From the NCBI GenBank assembly GCA_900314855.1, contig OMWZ01000013.1:1-64000 (forward strand): a stretch of 64,000 bases of DNA, written 5' to 3'. The stretch is from an uncultured Selenomonadales bacterium. GTDB taxonomy: Bacteria > Bacillota > Negativicutes > Acidaminococcales > Acidaminococcaceae. The position numbers and the translations under genes are program-made. The notes beneath the pieces were generated by a model. That model saw only the letters and a list, made by a program, of their open reading frames with translations, was not told the origin of the DNA and did not search any database. Of this stretch, positions 18,431-26,353 are shown one piece after another. Positions within the stretch are counted from its first letter, which is position 1, and each line of letters starts with the position of its first letter.

Positions 18431-19234
18431 TTATTTACGGGTGTGGATGATGCCGCGTTCCACATTGCGCAGGAAGCGCATCAAATGTTCCACGGGCTCG
18501 TTGCTGTCCAGTTCCTGTTCCATGGTTTCCACCGCCTGTTCCAGCGGCAATCCGCTGCGATAGAGGATGCGGAAGGCCTTTTTCAGCTGGGAACGGATTT
18601 CCAGCGGCATGCCGGCGCGGGCCAGGCCCACGCTGTTCAGCCCGGCGACAAAAGCCGGATCGCCCGAAACGAGCATAAACGGCGGAACGTCCTGGGAAAT
18701 ACGACTCATGCCGCCGACCATGGCGTTGCGGCCGATGCGGCAGAACTGGTGGACCGCCGCCAGGCCGCCGATGACCGCACGGTCCTCGACGACGACGTGC
18801 CCCGCCAGGGTTGCCACGTTGGACATGATGACATTGTTGCCGACGATGCAATTGTGGGCCACGTGGGTGTAAGCCATCATGAGGATGTCATTGCCCAGGC
18901 GGGTCTCATTGCCTTCGCCCGTGGCACGGCTGACCGTGCAGCATTCGCGGAAGGTGCAGCGGTCCCCGATGACCGTCGCACTGTGTTCGCCTTCAAACTT
19001 CAGGTCCTGCGGTTCCCCACCGATGGAAGCGCCGGGGAAAAAGCGGCAGTCCTTGCCGATATAGGTATACGGATGGATGACCACATGCGGTCCCACGACG
19101 CATCCGTCGCCGAGTTCCGTATCATGACTGATGACCGCGTACGGGCCGATGGTGACATTCTTCCCGATGACAGCGCCTTCTTCAATGATGGCGGTCTGAT
19201 GGATCTTGCACAGCGGTGTAACTACCGATGCCAT
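18431..19234 (-). CDS. lpxA: UDP-GlcNAc acyltransferase LpxA
   Basis: This 267-residue left-handed beta-helix acyltransferase carries out the first step of lipid A synthesis. Many hexapeptide repeats fill residues 8-190. The catalytic His segment (YTHVAHNC), GGLAAVHQF and the helical C-terminal tail are typical. The ATG at 19234 has GGGAG nine bases upstream. A 200-base gap with promoter-like boxes separates it from fabZ, so it may have extra transcription of its own. Confidence 0.96.
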   Translation of the reverse strand: MASVVTPLCKIHQTAIIEEGAVIGKNVTIGPYAVISHDTELGDGCVVGPHVVIHPYTYIGKDCRFFPGASIGGEPQDLKFEGEHSATVIGDRCTFRECCTVSRATGEGNETRLGNDILMMAYTHVAHNCIVGNNVIMSNVATLAGHVVVEDRAVIGGLAAVHQFCRIGRNAMVGGMSRISQDVPPFMLVSGDPAFVAGLNSVGLARAGMPLEIRSQLKKAFRILYRSGLPLEQAVETMEQELDSNEPVEHLMRFLRNVERGIIHTRK

Positions 19235-19351
19235 TGTTTCACACTCCCTGCCGATATGAACTACCATTTCTGGAAATCTGAGCCTGGTTTTACGCTACTT
19301 AAAATTATAGTCTGCTCCGAGCCCTCTTTTCGGCATTCCGTATTTTTGTAA

Positions 19352-19357
19352 ATTATA
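19352..19357 (-). promoter_or_regulatory. Candidate lpxA promoter (extended -10)
   Basis: TGTTATAAT on the minus strand is a perfect extended -10 box about 115 bases above lpxA. No good -35 is visible. A second TATAAT lies at 19304-19309, nearer the gene and also without a good -35. The AT-rich 19235-19434 gap holds nothing else I recognise. Confidence 0.55.
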
Positions 19358-19434
19358 ACATTCCCAATGCATTTCGCGAGTTTCCGCAAAATTTCATCAA
19401 GACATGTCTGTTTTTCGTCAGAATACTTGCTTTT

Positions 19435-19878
19435 TTATTTCTTGTTCTCCTGAATGGCAAAGAAGCAGTCGCATTCGCAGGCCACTTCGCCGTCCACCTT
19501 CCCTTCGCAGTGGATGACGCCCATGGTGCCGTGGATCTTAACCACTTCGGCCCGCGTGATGAGCTGGTCCCCCGGCACGATCGGTTTGCGGAACCGCACC
19601 TTGTCGATCTTCCCGAACACAGCGATCTTGCCGCGGTTTTCCGGCGGATAGAGCATGGCGACGCCGCCGACCTGGGCCATGGCTTCAATCAGGAGGACGC
19701 CCGGCATAATCGGTTCGTCCGGAAAATGACCGAGGAACTGCATTTCGTTGACCGTGATGTTTTTCAGCCCGACGGCCCACTTCATGGGTTCCAGGTCGAG
19801 GATACGGTCCACGAGAAGCATGGGGAAACGATGGGGCAGAATCTTCTTGATTTCGTTGACATCCAACTGAATAGCCAT
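19435..19878 (-). CDS. fabZ: 3-hydroxyacyl-ACP dehydratase FabZ
   Basis: This 147-residue hot-dog-fold dehydratase is used in fatty acid elongation and balances the hydroxyacyl-ACP pool used by LpxA/LpxD. HRFPMLLVDR (catalytic His16) and the GHFPDEPIMPGVL ... EAMAQ motif are diagnostic. The start directly follows the lpxC stop, with its ribosome site inside lpxC. In Bacteroidetes and some other groups LpxC and FabZ are fused; here they are separate genes. Confidence 0.96.
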   Translation of the reverse strand: MAIQLDVNEIKKILPHRFPMLLVDRILDLEPMKWAVGLKNITVNEMQFLGHFPDEPIMPGVLLIEAMAQVGGVAMLYPPENRGKIAVFGKIDKVRFRKPIVPGDQLITRAEVVKIHGTMGVIHCEGKVDGEVACECDCFFAIQENKK

Positions 19879-20709
19879 TTATTTACCCTCCCTGTATGCG
19901 ATGATTTTTTTGGCAAGCTGTGAATTGTAGGCATGTCCCGACTTGACGGCGAGGACATGGCCCTCCCAGGGACCGAGGAGAGACAAGTCTCCCAGCACGT
20001 CCAGGATCTTATGACGCACCAGTTCGTCCGGGAAGCGGAGCCGGGACAGGCACTTCGTGTCATCGTAGACGACGCAGTTTTCCAGGGTCCCGCCCAGGCC
20101 GAGGCCCATCTTTTTCATCTGTTCCACTTCGGCCATGAACCCAATCGTGCGGGCCGGTGCGATTTCCTCCAGGAAAGAGGCTTCCGTCAATTCCACGTCC
20201 TGATATTGTGTTCCCAGCAGGGGGTGGGAATTGAGCGATGTAAAAGAGATGCGCATGCCGTCATAGGGCAGCATGACGATGTATTTATCCCCGTCGTAGA
20301 CGCTGAAGGCGCGGTCCACCTTGTAGACCTTGCGTTCCGCTGCCTGTTCCGTCCGGCCGGCCTGCTGGACGAGCCGGGCGAAGACGAGACCGCTGCCGTC
20401 CGCTACCGGCGGTTCCGGCGAATCCATTTCAATGCGGCAATTATCCACCCGCAGGGCGGACAAGGTTCCCAGCAGGTGCTCCACCGTAAAGACCTGCGCC
20501 CCGTTTTCACTGAGGGTCGTGGCCCGGAGGGTCGACGTGACCAGTTCCGCCCTGGCGTGGATTTCCGGCAGCCCCGGCAAATCCGTGCGGACGAAGACGA
20601 TACCCGTGTCCGGCGCGGCAGGCCGCAGTGTCATGGTCACAGGTTTACCCGAGTGCAGCCCGTTTCCGGAATACGAAACGGGGCCTGCCAGTGTCATCTG
20701 TTTCTGCAT
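19879..20709 (-). CDS. lpxC: UDP-3-O-acyl-GlcNAc deacetylase LpxC
   Basis: This 276-residue zinc deacetylase performs the committed step of lipid A synthesis. The Zn ligands H78 (VEHLLG), H233 and D237 (HKILDVLGD) and the catalytic E77 and H259 are all present. The length is slightly short of E. coli LpxC (305) but complete. The start has AAAGGAG upstream. It follows the second lpxL paralogue and precedes fabZ without a gap. Confidence 0.97.
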   Translation of the reverse strand: MQKQMTLAGPVSYSGNGLHSGKPVTMTLRPAAPDTGIVFVRTDLPGLPEIHARAELVTSTLRATTLSENGAQVFTVEHLLGTLSALRVDNCRIEMDSPEPPVADGSGLVFARLVQQAGRTEQAAERKVYKVDRAFSVYDGDKYIVMLPYDGMRISFTSLNSHPLLGTQYQDVELTEASFLEEIAPARTIGFMAEVEQMKKMGLGLGGTLENCVVYDDTKCLSRLRFPDELVRHKILDVLGDLSLLGPWEGHVLAVKSGHAYNSQLAKKIIAYREGK

Positions 20710-20752
20710 TTGCCTACTCCTTTATCTCTCTCTTGGGACGCGTCCGTCCCCC

Positions 20753-21637
20753 TTAGCGGTCAAACCGCTTCCGCCCGTCTTTCCAGCGGTCGTGGACCCA
20801 AAACCACATCGGCGGGTTGCTGCGGATTTCCGCTTCCAGGATACGAAGAAGTTCCTCCGTCACCTCGCGTAGATCCTTATCCTTGTCCTTGGTCCTGGCC
20901 GCGTAGAGCGGCGGATAAATCCTGGCCCGGCACGACCCGTCCGCGTCGTAGTGCATGAAAATCGGCAGGATCGGACATCCGAACGTACGGGAAAAGACGG
21001 CCGGTCCCGCCGGTGTGACGGCCCGCTTGCCGAACAGCTCCAGTTCGATGCCCGTATCGTTCGTGTCCTGGTCGAACAAAATGCCGAGCAGATGTTTCTC
21101 CTTCAAATAGCGTCCCATGGCGAGGACGCCTTCCTTGCCGCGGTTATAGGCCACCTTTTGGCCGGCCAGTTCGCGGTATTCGTTGATAAACCGGTCCATG
21201 GCGCCGTTATTCTGCTTGCGCGCGATGGACAGGATGGGATACCCGTGCAGGGCGACGGTCGCCCCCAGGAGCTCCCAGTTGCCGAAATGACCCGTGCACA
21301 TGATGACGCCCTTGCCCTTGGCGTAGGCTTCTTCCAGGTACTCCAGCCCCTCCGTACGGACGACGGAATCGATACTCCGTCGCACCAGGAGGGGAAACCG
21401 CAGGACTTCCACGATCATCCGGCCGAATTTGACCACGCTGGCCCGGGCGATGCGCTCCGCGCTCTCCGGCGGTACTCCGAGGCATTCCTGCACGTTGGCC
21501 GCGGCCATCTTCATGCGCCACGCCGGCACGAACCGCAGGCTGAAACGCCCCAGCCAGTCCCCGAACGCCCGTCCCCAGCTCTCCGGCAAGACGCAGAACA
21601 GCCGACTTAGGGCCTTCATCAGATAGTAAGCGAACAT
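20753..21637 (-). CDS. Lipid A late acyltransferase, LpxL/LpxM family (paralogue 2)
   Basis: This 294-residue member of the lysophospholipid acyltransferase family has an N-terminal hydrophobic region and the catalytic HX4E motif (H117, E122). It is likely to add a secondary acyl chain to lipid A. It differs clearly from paralogue 1 (7818-8750), so the two probably have different positions or acyl-chain preferences (inference). It lies four bases after lpxD and 43 bases before lpxC. Confidence 0.9.
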   Translation of the reverse strand: MFAYYLMKALSRLFCVLPESWGRAFGDWLGRFSLRFVPAWRMKMAAANVQECLGVPPESAERIARASVVKFGRMIVEVLRFPLLVRRSIDSVVRTEGLEYLEEAYAKGKGVIMCTGHFGNWELLGATVALHGYPILSIARKQNNGAMDRFINEYRELAGQKVAYNRGKEGVLAMGRYLKEKHLLGILFDQDTNDTGIELELFGKRAVTPAGPAVFSRTFGCPILPIFMHYDADGSCRARIYPPLYAARTKDKDKDLREVTEELLRILEAEIRSNPPMWFWVHDRWKDGRKRFDR

Positions 21638-21641
21638 AGGC

Positions 21642-22694
21642 TTACTGCCCCTCCCCGCCGCGGGCCGCCTCCAGCTGCGCCTGCAGCTCCGCGACCTGTT
21701 TTTTCAACTCGCGCATGGATTTGCTGATCTCGGAAATCTTGCGCAGTTTGGACTGCTGCCGCAGCCATTCCATATGCGGCATAGACGGGAAGCCCGCCAG
21801 GATCTGCCCGTCCCCCACATCGCCGATGACGCCGCAGCGTCCGGCGAAGGTGTTGTTGCTGCCGATCTTGATATGGCCCACCGTGGCGGACTGGCCGCCG
21901 AAGGTATTGTTGTTGCCGATGTGGACACTGCCGGGGATGCCGACGAGGGCGACGAAAAGGTTGTTCTCCCCAATGACATCGTTGTGGCCCAGATGGACCA
22001 GGTTGTCCAGTTTCGTGCCGTTCCCCACGATCGTGCTGTCCACGGTGGCACGGTCAATGCAGGTATTGCAGCCGACTTCCACGTCGTCGCCCAGAACGAC
22101 GTTGCCCGTCTGGAGTACCTTGTTGTGCTTTCCCTTCGTCGTGACAAAGCCGAAGCCATCGCCGCCGATGACACAGCCAGACTGCAGGATGTCCCGGTTG
22201 CCTACGACGCAATTTTCCCGGATGGTCACATGGGGATAGAGGATGCAGTCCGTCCCCACCTTGACATGACGCCCCACATAGGTGTAGGGGTAGATTACCG
22301 TATTATCGCCCACCTCGGCGCCGCTATCGATGACCGCAAAGGGCATGACAGCCACATTCCGACCGACTTTCGCGTCGTCCGCGATATAGGCCAGGGGGCT
22401 GAGGACCCGTTCCACCTCTTCCCGGGGACGGAACAATTCCAGCAGGGCCGCGAAAGCCTCGCGCGGGTTTTCCACGCGGAGAACCGGGCGGTCGCGCAGT
22501 TCCCCTTCGCCGTAGGCCAGGATCATGGCGCCAGCACGGCTTTTCCCGCAAACCTCCACATACGGCTGGACGGCAAAGGAAATCTCCGTCGGGCCCGCTT
22601 CCACGAGGCCATTCACGCCGGTAATCTTCAAGTCCGACGCGTGTTCCAGGGTTCCGTGCAGAAATGCGGCCAGTTCTTGTAACGTTTTTTCCAT
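21642..22694 (-). CDS. lpxD: UDP-3-O-acyl-glucosamine N-acyltransferase LpxD
   Basis: This 350-residue enzyme adds the N-linked acyl chain in the third step of lipid A synthesis. It has an N-terminal uridine-binding domain (1-100), a hexapeptide-repeat beta-helix (about 105-305, with VGHIKIG and catalytic LVHLGHND-type His segment) and a C-terminal helix. The order skp-lpxD is shared with proteobacteria. The 99-base gap upstream contains a GC-rich hairpin without a T-run. Confidence 0.96.
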   Translation of the reverse strand: MEKTLQELAAFLHGTLEHASDLKITGVNGLVEAGPTEISFAVQPYVEVCGKSRAGAMILAYGEGELRDRPVLRVENPREAFAALLELFRPREEVERVLSPLAYIADDAKVGRNVAVMPFAVIDSGAEVGDNTVIYPYTYVGRHVKVGTDCILYPHVTIRENCVVGNRDILQSGCVIGGDGFGFVTTKGKHNKVLQTGNVVLGDDVEVGCNTCIDRATVDSTIVGNGTKLDNLVHLGHNDVIGENNLFVALVGIPGSVHIGNNNTFGGQSATVGHIKIGSNNTFAGRCGVIGDVGDGQILAGFPSMPHMEWLRQQSKLRKISEISKSMRELKKQVAELQAQLEAARGGEGQ

Positions 22695-22793
22695 GTCTTT
22701 TCCCTCTCTCGTGCCCCTTGCCGTCTCACAGGACGTCCGCCGTCCGTCAGCCCTTCCCCGGCGGGGCAGCCGTTCCCGCTGTGCCGGGAACGC

Positions 22794-23201
22794 TTATTTC
22801 ATCTTCTTGATCACATCTTCCGTCACATCGACCCCGCCGGACGGAACAGCGTCCTTCAGAAGGATCGCGCTCAGGTTTTTTTCCTTGGAAACTTCCTGCA
22901 TGGCCGTATCGAGGCTGGCTTTCAGTTTGTTCTGCGCTTCCGAGGAAGCGACCTGCATCTGGGCCGACTTGTCCCGGGCGATCTTATCCTGTTCTTCCTG
23001 ACTCTTGCCTGCCGATTCCTTCTTCATGTCCTCCTGCAGTTTTTGGGATTTCTCCTGCAGCTCTTTCTTCACATTCTGCACGGCCGGCGCGTCTTGTTCC
23101 ACCTTCCGCATATCCACGACGCCGAACGCGGCGTTACGGCTGCTGCAGCCGAAGGCCAGCAGCGAACAGGTCACCATGAGGAGTGCTAATACTTTTTTCA
23201 T
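22794..23201 (-). CDS. Skp/OmpH-like chaperone lipoprotein (copy 1)
   Basis: This 135-residue protein begins with a lipoprotein signal peptide (lipobox LLAFGC, Cys19 or so) followed by an OmpH/Skp-type helical domain rich in K, E, Q and A and a short C-terminal strand region. Skp chaperones carry outer-membrane proteins through the periplasm. E. coli Skp is soluble, whereas this copy seems lipid-anchored. The ATG at 23201 has GGAAGAAAG upstream. It is the last of three consecutive Skp-like genes before lpxD. Confidence 0.82.
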   Translation of the reverse strand: MKKVLALLMVTCSLLAFGCSSRNAAFGVVDMRKVEQDAPAVQNVKKELQEKSQKLQEDMKKESAGKSQEEQDKIARDKSAQMQVASSEAQNKLKASLDTAMQEVSKEKNLSAILLKDAVPSGGVDVTEDVIKKMK

Positions 23202-23233
23202 GTGTCTTTCTTCCTTCCTGAAATTCATCGATT

Positions 23234-24214
23234 TCATTTTGATGTACCTTGGGCAGCAGCCGTCGGAGCCGTCCTGCGGCGAAGCCCATCGGCCAGTTTA
23301 CGCTTGGACGCCAGCTGCTGCAGGTCCCGCAGGACCGGCTGCGTGATGTCGTCAGCGGAAATATTGGCTTTATACTTGTAAAAAACGACGGTATATCCTT
23401 TTTCCCGGGCCAGTTTCGTGACAATCCCCGCCACGTCGGATTTCATATCCGCCTCCAGGGTCTCTATGGCCTGCTGGCGCTTGTCCAGCTCGCGGTCCAC
23501 GGAGCCCAGCAGGACCTGGAAGGACTCCGGTCCCTGTTGGAACCGCGCCTTGTCTTCCCGGGCCAGTTTGTCCAAGGACCCTTCCATGCCGGCGCGCAGC
23601 TCCCGGGCGTACGCCAGCAGCCGTTCCTGCATGGCCTGTCGTTCCGGCCGGATCCGCTCCGCCACGAAGCGCTGCTTCTCCGCGTCGACGGCCTGCCGTT
23701 CCCGGTCCCGTTCCAGCAGGACCCGGTTCAGCTCGTCCCGGACCGCCTTTTCTTCGTCCGGTTTCAAGTGCAGGCCTTCCCGCTTGAGGCGCAGGTTAAA
23801 GAGAGGCAAGGCGTACTTTTCCTCCACGGCCTGCCGGCGGGAGGCCAATTCCTGCTCCACCGCCGCGGCGACGGCCGCCTCCCGGGCGGCCAGCGCCATC
23901 TCTTCCTGTGTCTGCCGTTCCGTCAGCTGCGCCAGCAGGTCGGCAGACAGGTAGCTCCGGTGGCTCGTTTCCCGCAGCTGCCGGAGCTTGTCCAGATCCG
24001 ACAGGTGCGCCCGCCCCCGCGCCTCCTGTTCCTGCCGTTTCTTCAGCAACAGGCTGTACTCTTCCTTCATCCGCCGCAGGCGCACCTGGTCCGGATGGGC
24101 TTCCAGGATCTTATTCCAGTCGACGACGGCGATTTTCCCTTTTCCCTGGGAAACAAAGGAACACGAAGAACTCAGCAGGGCCAGAAGCAGCAGCACTACG
24201 GTCAGCCAGCGCAT
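23234..24214 (-). CDS. Long Skp/OmpH-like coiled-coil lipoprotein (copy 2)
   Basis: This 326-residue protein has a signal peptide with lipobox LLSSSC (residues 13-18), a Skp-like entry strand (KIAVVDWNKILEAHP), a very long Arg/Glu/Gln-rich coiled coil (about 45-250) and an OmpH-like exit (EKGYTVVFYK, ISADDITQ). It is about twice the length of a standard Skp and looks like either two Skp units in tandem or one unit with a doubled tentacle. It presumably works in the periplasm with copies 1 and 3. The ATG at 24214 follows GGGAGGG. Confidence 0.75.
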   Translation of the reverse strand: MRWLTVVLLLLALLSSSCSFVSQGKGKIAVVDWNKILEAHPDQVRLRRMKEEYSLLLKKRQEQEARGRAHLSDLDKLRQLRETSHRSYLSADLLAQLTERQTQEEMALAAREAAVAAAVEQELASRRQAVEEKYALPLFNLRLKREGLHLKPDEEKAVRDELNRVLLERDRERQAVDAEKQRFVAERIRPERQAMQERLLAYARELRAGMEGSLDKLAREDKARFQQGPESFQVLLGSVDRELDKRQQAIETLEADMKSDVAGIVTKLAREKGYTVVFYKYKANISADDITQPVLRDLQQLASKRKLADGLRRRTAPTAAAQGTSK

Positions 24215-24284
24215 AAGGTCCCTCCCGCGGCTCTTGCCGCCACTCCGGCCGCCCGTACGGGTCCGGCTTGTCATCCGAGAATGG

Positions 24285-24309
24285 AAAACGAGGCTTCGCA
24301 GGAAGCCTC
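24285..24309 (-). terminator. Attenuator-like terminator after Skp-like copy 3
   Basis: A stem GAGGCTT/AAGCCTC (24290-24296 with 24303-24309) is followed by GTTTT on the minus strand. It lies 12 bases after copy 3 and upstream of copy 2, so it probably gives partial termination that makes copy 3 more abundant than the genes below. Confidence 0.65.
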
Positions 24310-24321
24310 ACCAGTTCCGTC

Positions 24322-24819
24322 TTATTTCGCGGCGCCCTGCAGCGCCTTAGCTACCTCGTCCGTAATGTCGGCACCGCCGTAAATGACGGAACTCTTGTCG
24401 ACGACGACCGAGAGGCCTTTTTTCTGGGCAATCTTTTGGATGGTGTCATTGATTTGCTTCAGGAGCGGATCCATCAGTTCGTTCTGCTTGTTGCCCAGCC
24501 GCTGCTGCAGCTGCTGGTAATAACGGTCCTTTTCCTCCGTGTTCATATTCTTGCTCTTGTCCTCGAACTCCTTGCGCGTGGCTTCCACTTCCTTCTGCAT
24601 GGCCTCGCGGACCTCGTTCAATTTCGGGGACTGGGATACCAGGACCTGGTAGTTCACCACGCCGATCGCCGAGTCACTGCCCGCCGCCGACGCCACGCCG
24701 CCCAGGTTGCTGAATCCTCCGGCCGTCAAGGCGATGGTGAAGCAGCCGATGACGAAGATCGCCGCGATGACCAGGGAAATGGTCTTCACATTTTTCGGAT
24801 TACGCAATTTTTCCATCAT
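24322..24819 (-). CDS. Membrane-anchored Skp/OmpH-like protein (copy 3)
   Basis: This 165-residue protein has an uncleaved-looking N-terminal membrane segment (about 14-33), then a typical OmpH/Skp domain: AIGVVNYQVLV strand, long helical hairpin (about 60-125) and a closing KKGLSVVVDKSSVIYGG region with ADITDEV. It is closer in size and ending to classical Skp than the other two copies. It is first in the skp-lpxD-lpxL-lpxC unit and has a strong promoter. Start ATG at 24819 or 24816; AGGT lies about ten bases upstream. Confidence 0.83.
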   Translation of the reverse strand: MMEKLRNPKNVKTISLVIAAIFVIGCFTIALTAGGFSNLGGVASAAGSDSAIGVVNYQVLVSQSPKLNEVREAMQKEVEATRKEFEDKSKNMNTEEKDRYYQQLQQRLGNKQNELMDPLLKQINDTIQKIAQKKGLSVVVDKSSVIYGGADITDEVAKALQGAAK

Positions 24820-24924
24820 GATAGCAATTACCTGCCCTTTCCTATTCCACCGTGCGGTGGCACTTTGGGAACCCGCGGCACGGCGGGGGATTTTGTTCCC
24901 GCGCGCCGGCAGATTCGCCATAAC

Positions 24925-24953
24925 ATTATACCAGCGTTACGTGTTTCTTTCAA
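24925..24953 (-). promoter_or_regulatory. Promoter of the skp-lpxD-lpxC operon
   Basis: TTGAAA (24948-24953), a 17-base spacer and TATAAT (24925-24930) with the TGn extension on the minus strand make a near-consensus promoter about 105 bases above Skp-like copy 3. The leader between contains GC-rich inverted repeats (for example CCACCG-CA-CGGTGG). Confidence 0.88.
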
Positions 24954-25001
24954 CATTTCCCGCCGCGGAGGCGCTATTTTTCACAGATTCGCCTGTCTCC
25001 C

Positions 25002-26291
25002 TCACAGGTTCCCGATAATGCGGAAATACGACTTGTCCGAGGAAAAGACGTACTCGCCGCTCAGGAATTCATGGATGCGGTAGCGCACGGCATATTCGTT
25101 GTCACCCGTATCGCCGAAATGCTCCAGGCGGAGACGCCACTTCGGCGTAAAATCATAGGTTCCGCGGTAGATATTCTTGTCGTCGGGAAACCGCCGCATC
25201 AGGGCCAGCGTCGCCTTGCCCCGGTGATAGGCGAAGCCCGGGTCGAAGGTCCAGTCCACCTCGTCCAGGTCCACTCCCGCTTCCCCGAACAGTTCGACCT
25301 GCGGCGAAATGTACTTGCCCAAATGGGCCCGGCCGGACAAATTGTGGTCGTCCCTGCCGATGTCGCCGTATCCCTCAAACCAGATTCTGTATTCCTGCGA
25401 CTCCAGCGTAATATCCACGACGGCATCCCCGCTGCCCGCCGCGGCAATCGTCAGACCCGGCGTCAGGCGATGACGCCGTACGGACGGTTCGGCCTGGAGC
25501 TGCGCCAGGAAATACCGCTCCAACTCAGCCCGGTGCGAGCGCATATACCCCAGCGGCAGGCCGCGCAGCGCTTTCGCCTTGTCGGCGTACTTGTACTTGA
25601 GCCCCATGAGCAGGATGTTGGGGATGGATTTGGAAGCCATGCTGTACTGTACATCCCGCACGACAGGGCCGACGGGATAGACGATAACCTGCACAAAGGC
25701 GTCGCCGCCGCGGGTTGTCACGTCGACGGCCGCCTTAAAGTCCGGCAAGGCCGTTTCAACCTGCTTCTGCACTTGGGCGCGCACCAGGGAGCCGGCCCAG
25801 TCCGCCGCGTCCAGGGACGCCCCCTCCAGGGTCTGGCGCAGCTGCTGTTCCAGGCCGGGCAGTCTGTGTTCCAGGAGCGCCGCCGTTTCCGTGTCCAGGC
25901 CGGAGAACTGCAGGTCCACCTTCACCTTGCCTACGGTCTGTGCCCAGGGGGAAACGGAAAAATCGGCCATGGCCGTCGTGCCCTGGGCCGAATCGACAAA
26001 ACGCAGGGTGACCTGATTCGTCTGGTACCCCGTAATGACGCGGTCCGAAATCTCGCCGAGAAGACGTTCGTAATCCCCGGCAGCGGCCGCGAGGGCCGCC
26101 GAATCCCGTCCGTTGAAGAGCTGCTCCGCCACGACGCGCATGCTCCCGGACATCTTGTCCAGCAGGAGGCGGCTCGTCGTGCCGCGGCTGTCCGTAATAT
26201 GCACTTGTACCTGTGTGACCGGCGCCGCCGCCGCAAGGGACGGCAGAGCCAGGGTCAGGGCCAGCAGGCCCGCCATTGCGTATGTGGTCAT
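25002..26291 (-). CDS. Exported protein of unknown function, possible outer-membrane protein
   Basis: I do not recognise a named family. This 429-residue protein starts with a hydrophobic signal-like segment (residues 5-23, ending LAAAA) that lacks the usual basic N-terminus. The middle (about 30-250) is mixed alpha/beta. The last 130 residues alternate polar and aromatic/hydrophobic residues in short strands (for example YRIWFEGYGDIG, YAVRYRIHEF) and end at a hydrophobic residue, as in beta-barrel proteins. No clear ribosome site precedes the start. It sits between bamA and the skp genes, which suggests a role in outer-membrane assembly (inference). Confidence 0.6.
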   Translation of the reverse strand: MTTYAMAGLLALTLALPSLAAAAPVTQVQVHITDSRGTTSRLLLDKMSGSMRVVAEQLFNGRDSAALAAAAGDYERLLGEISDRVITGYQTNQVTLRFVDSAQGTTAMADFSVSPWAQTVGKVKVDLQFSGLDTETAALLEHRLPGLEQQLRQTLEGASLDAADWAGSLVRAQVQKQVETALPDFKAAVDVTTRGGDAFVQVIVYPVGPVVRDVQYSMASKSIPNILLMGLKYKYADKAKALRGLPLGYMRSHRAELERYFLAQLQAEPSVRRHRLTPGLTIAAAGSGDAVVDITLESQEYRIWFEGYGDIGRDDHNLSGRAHLGKYISPQVELFGEAGVDLDEVDWTFDPGFAYHRGKATLALMRRFPDDKNIYRGTYDFTPKWRLRLEHFGDTGDNEYAVRYRIHEFLSGEYVFSSDKSYFRIIGNL

Positions 26292-26297
26292 AATGGG

Positions 26298-26331
26298 AAA
26301 GAAACCGGAAGGAGACTAAGCCGCCTTCCGG
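26298..26331 (-). terminator. Hairpin terminator after bamA
   Basis: A perfect 8-bp stem CCGGAAGG/CCTTCCGG (26305-26312 with 26324-26331) is followed by TTTCTTT on the minus strand, just below the bamA stop and just above the next gene. It probably causes partial termination. Confidence 0.65.
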
Positions 26332-26353
26332 TGTGAAATCCAGCCGGCCGTCC

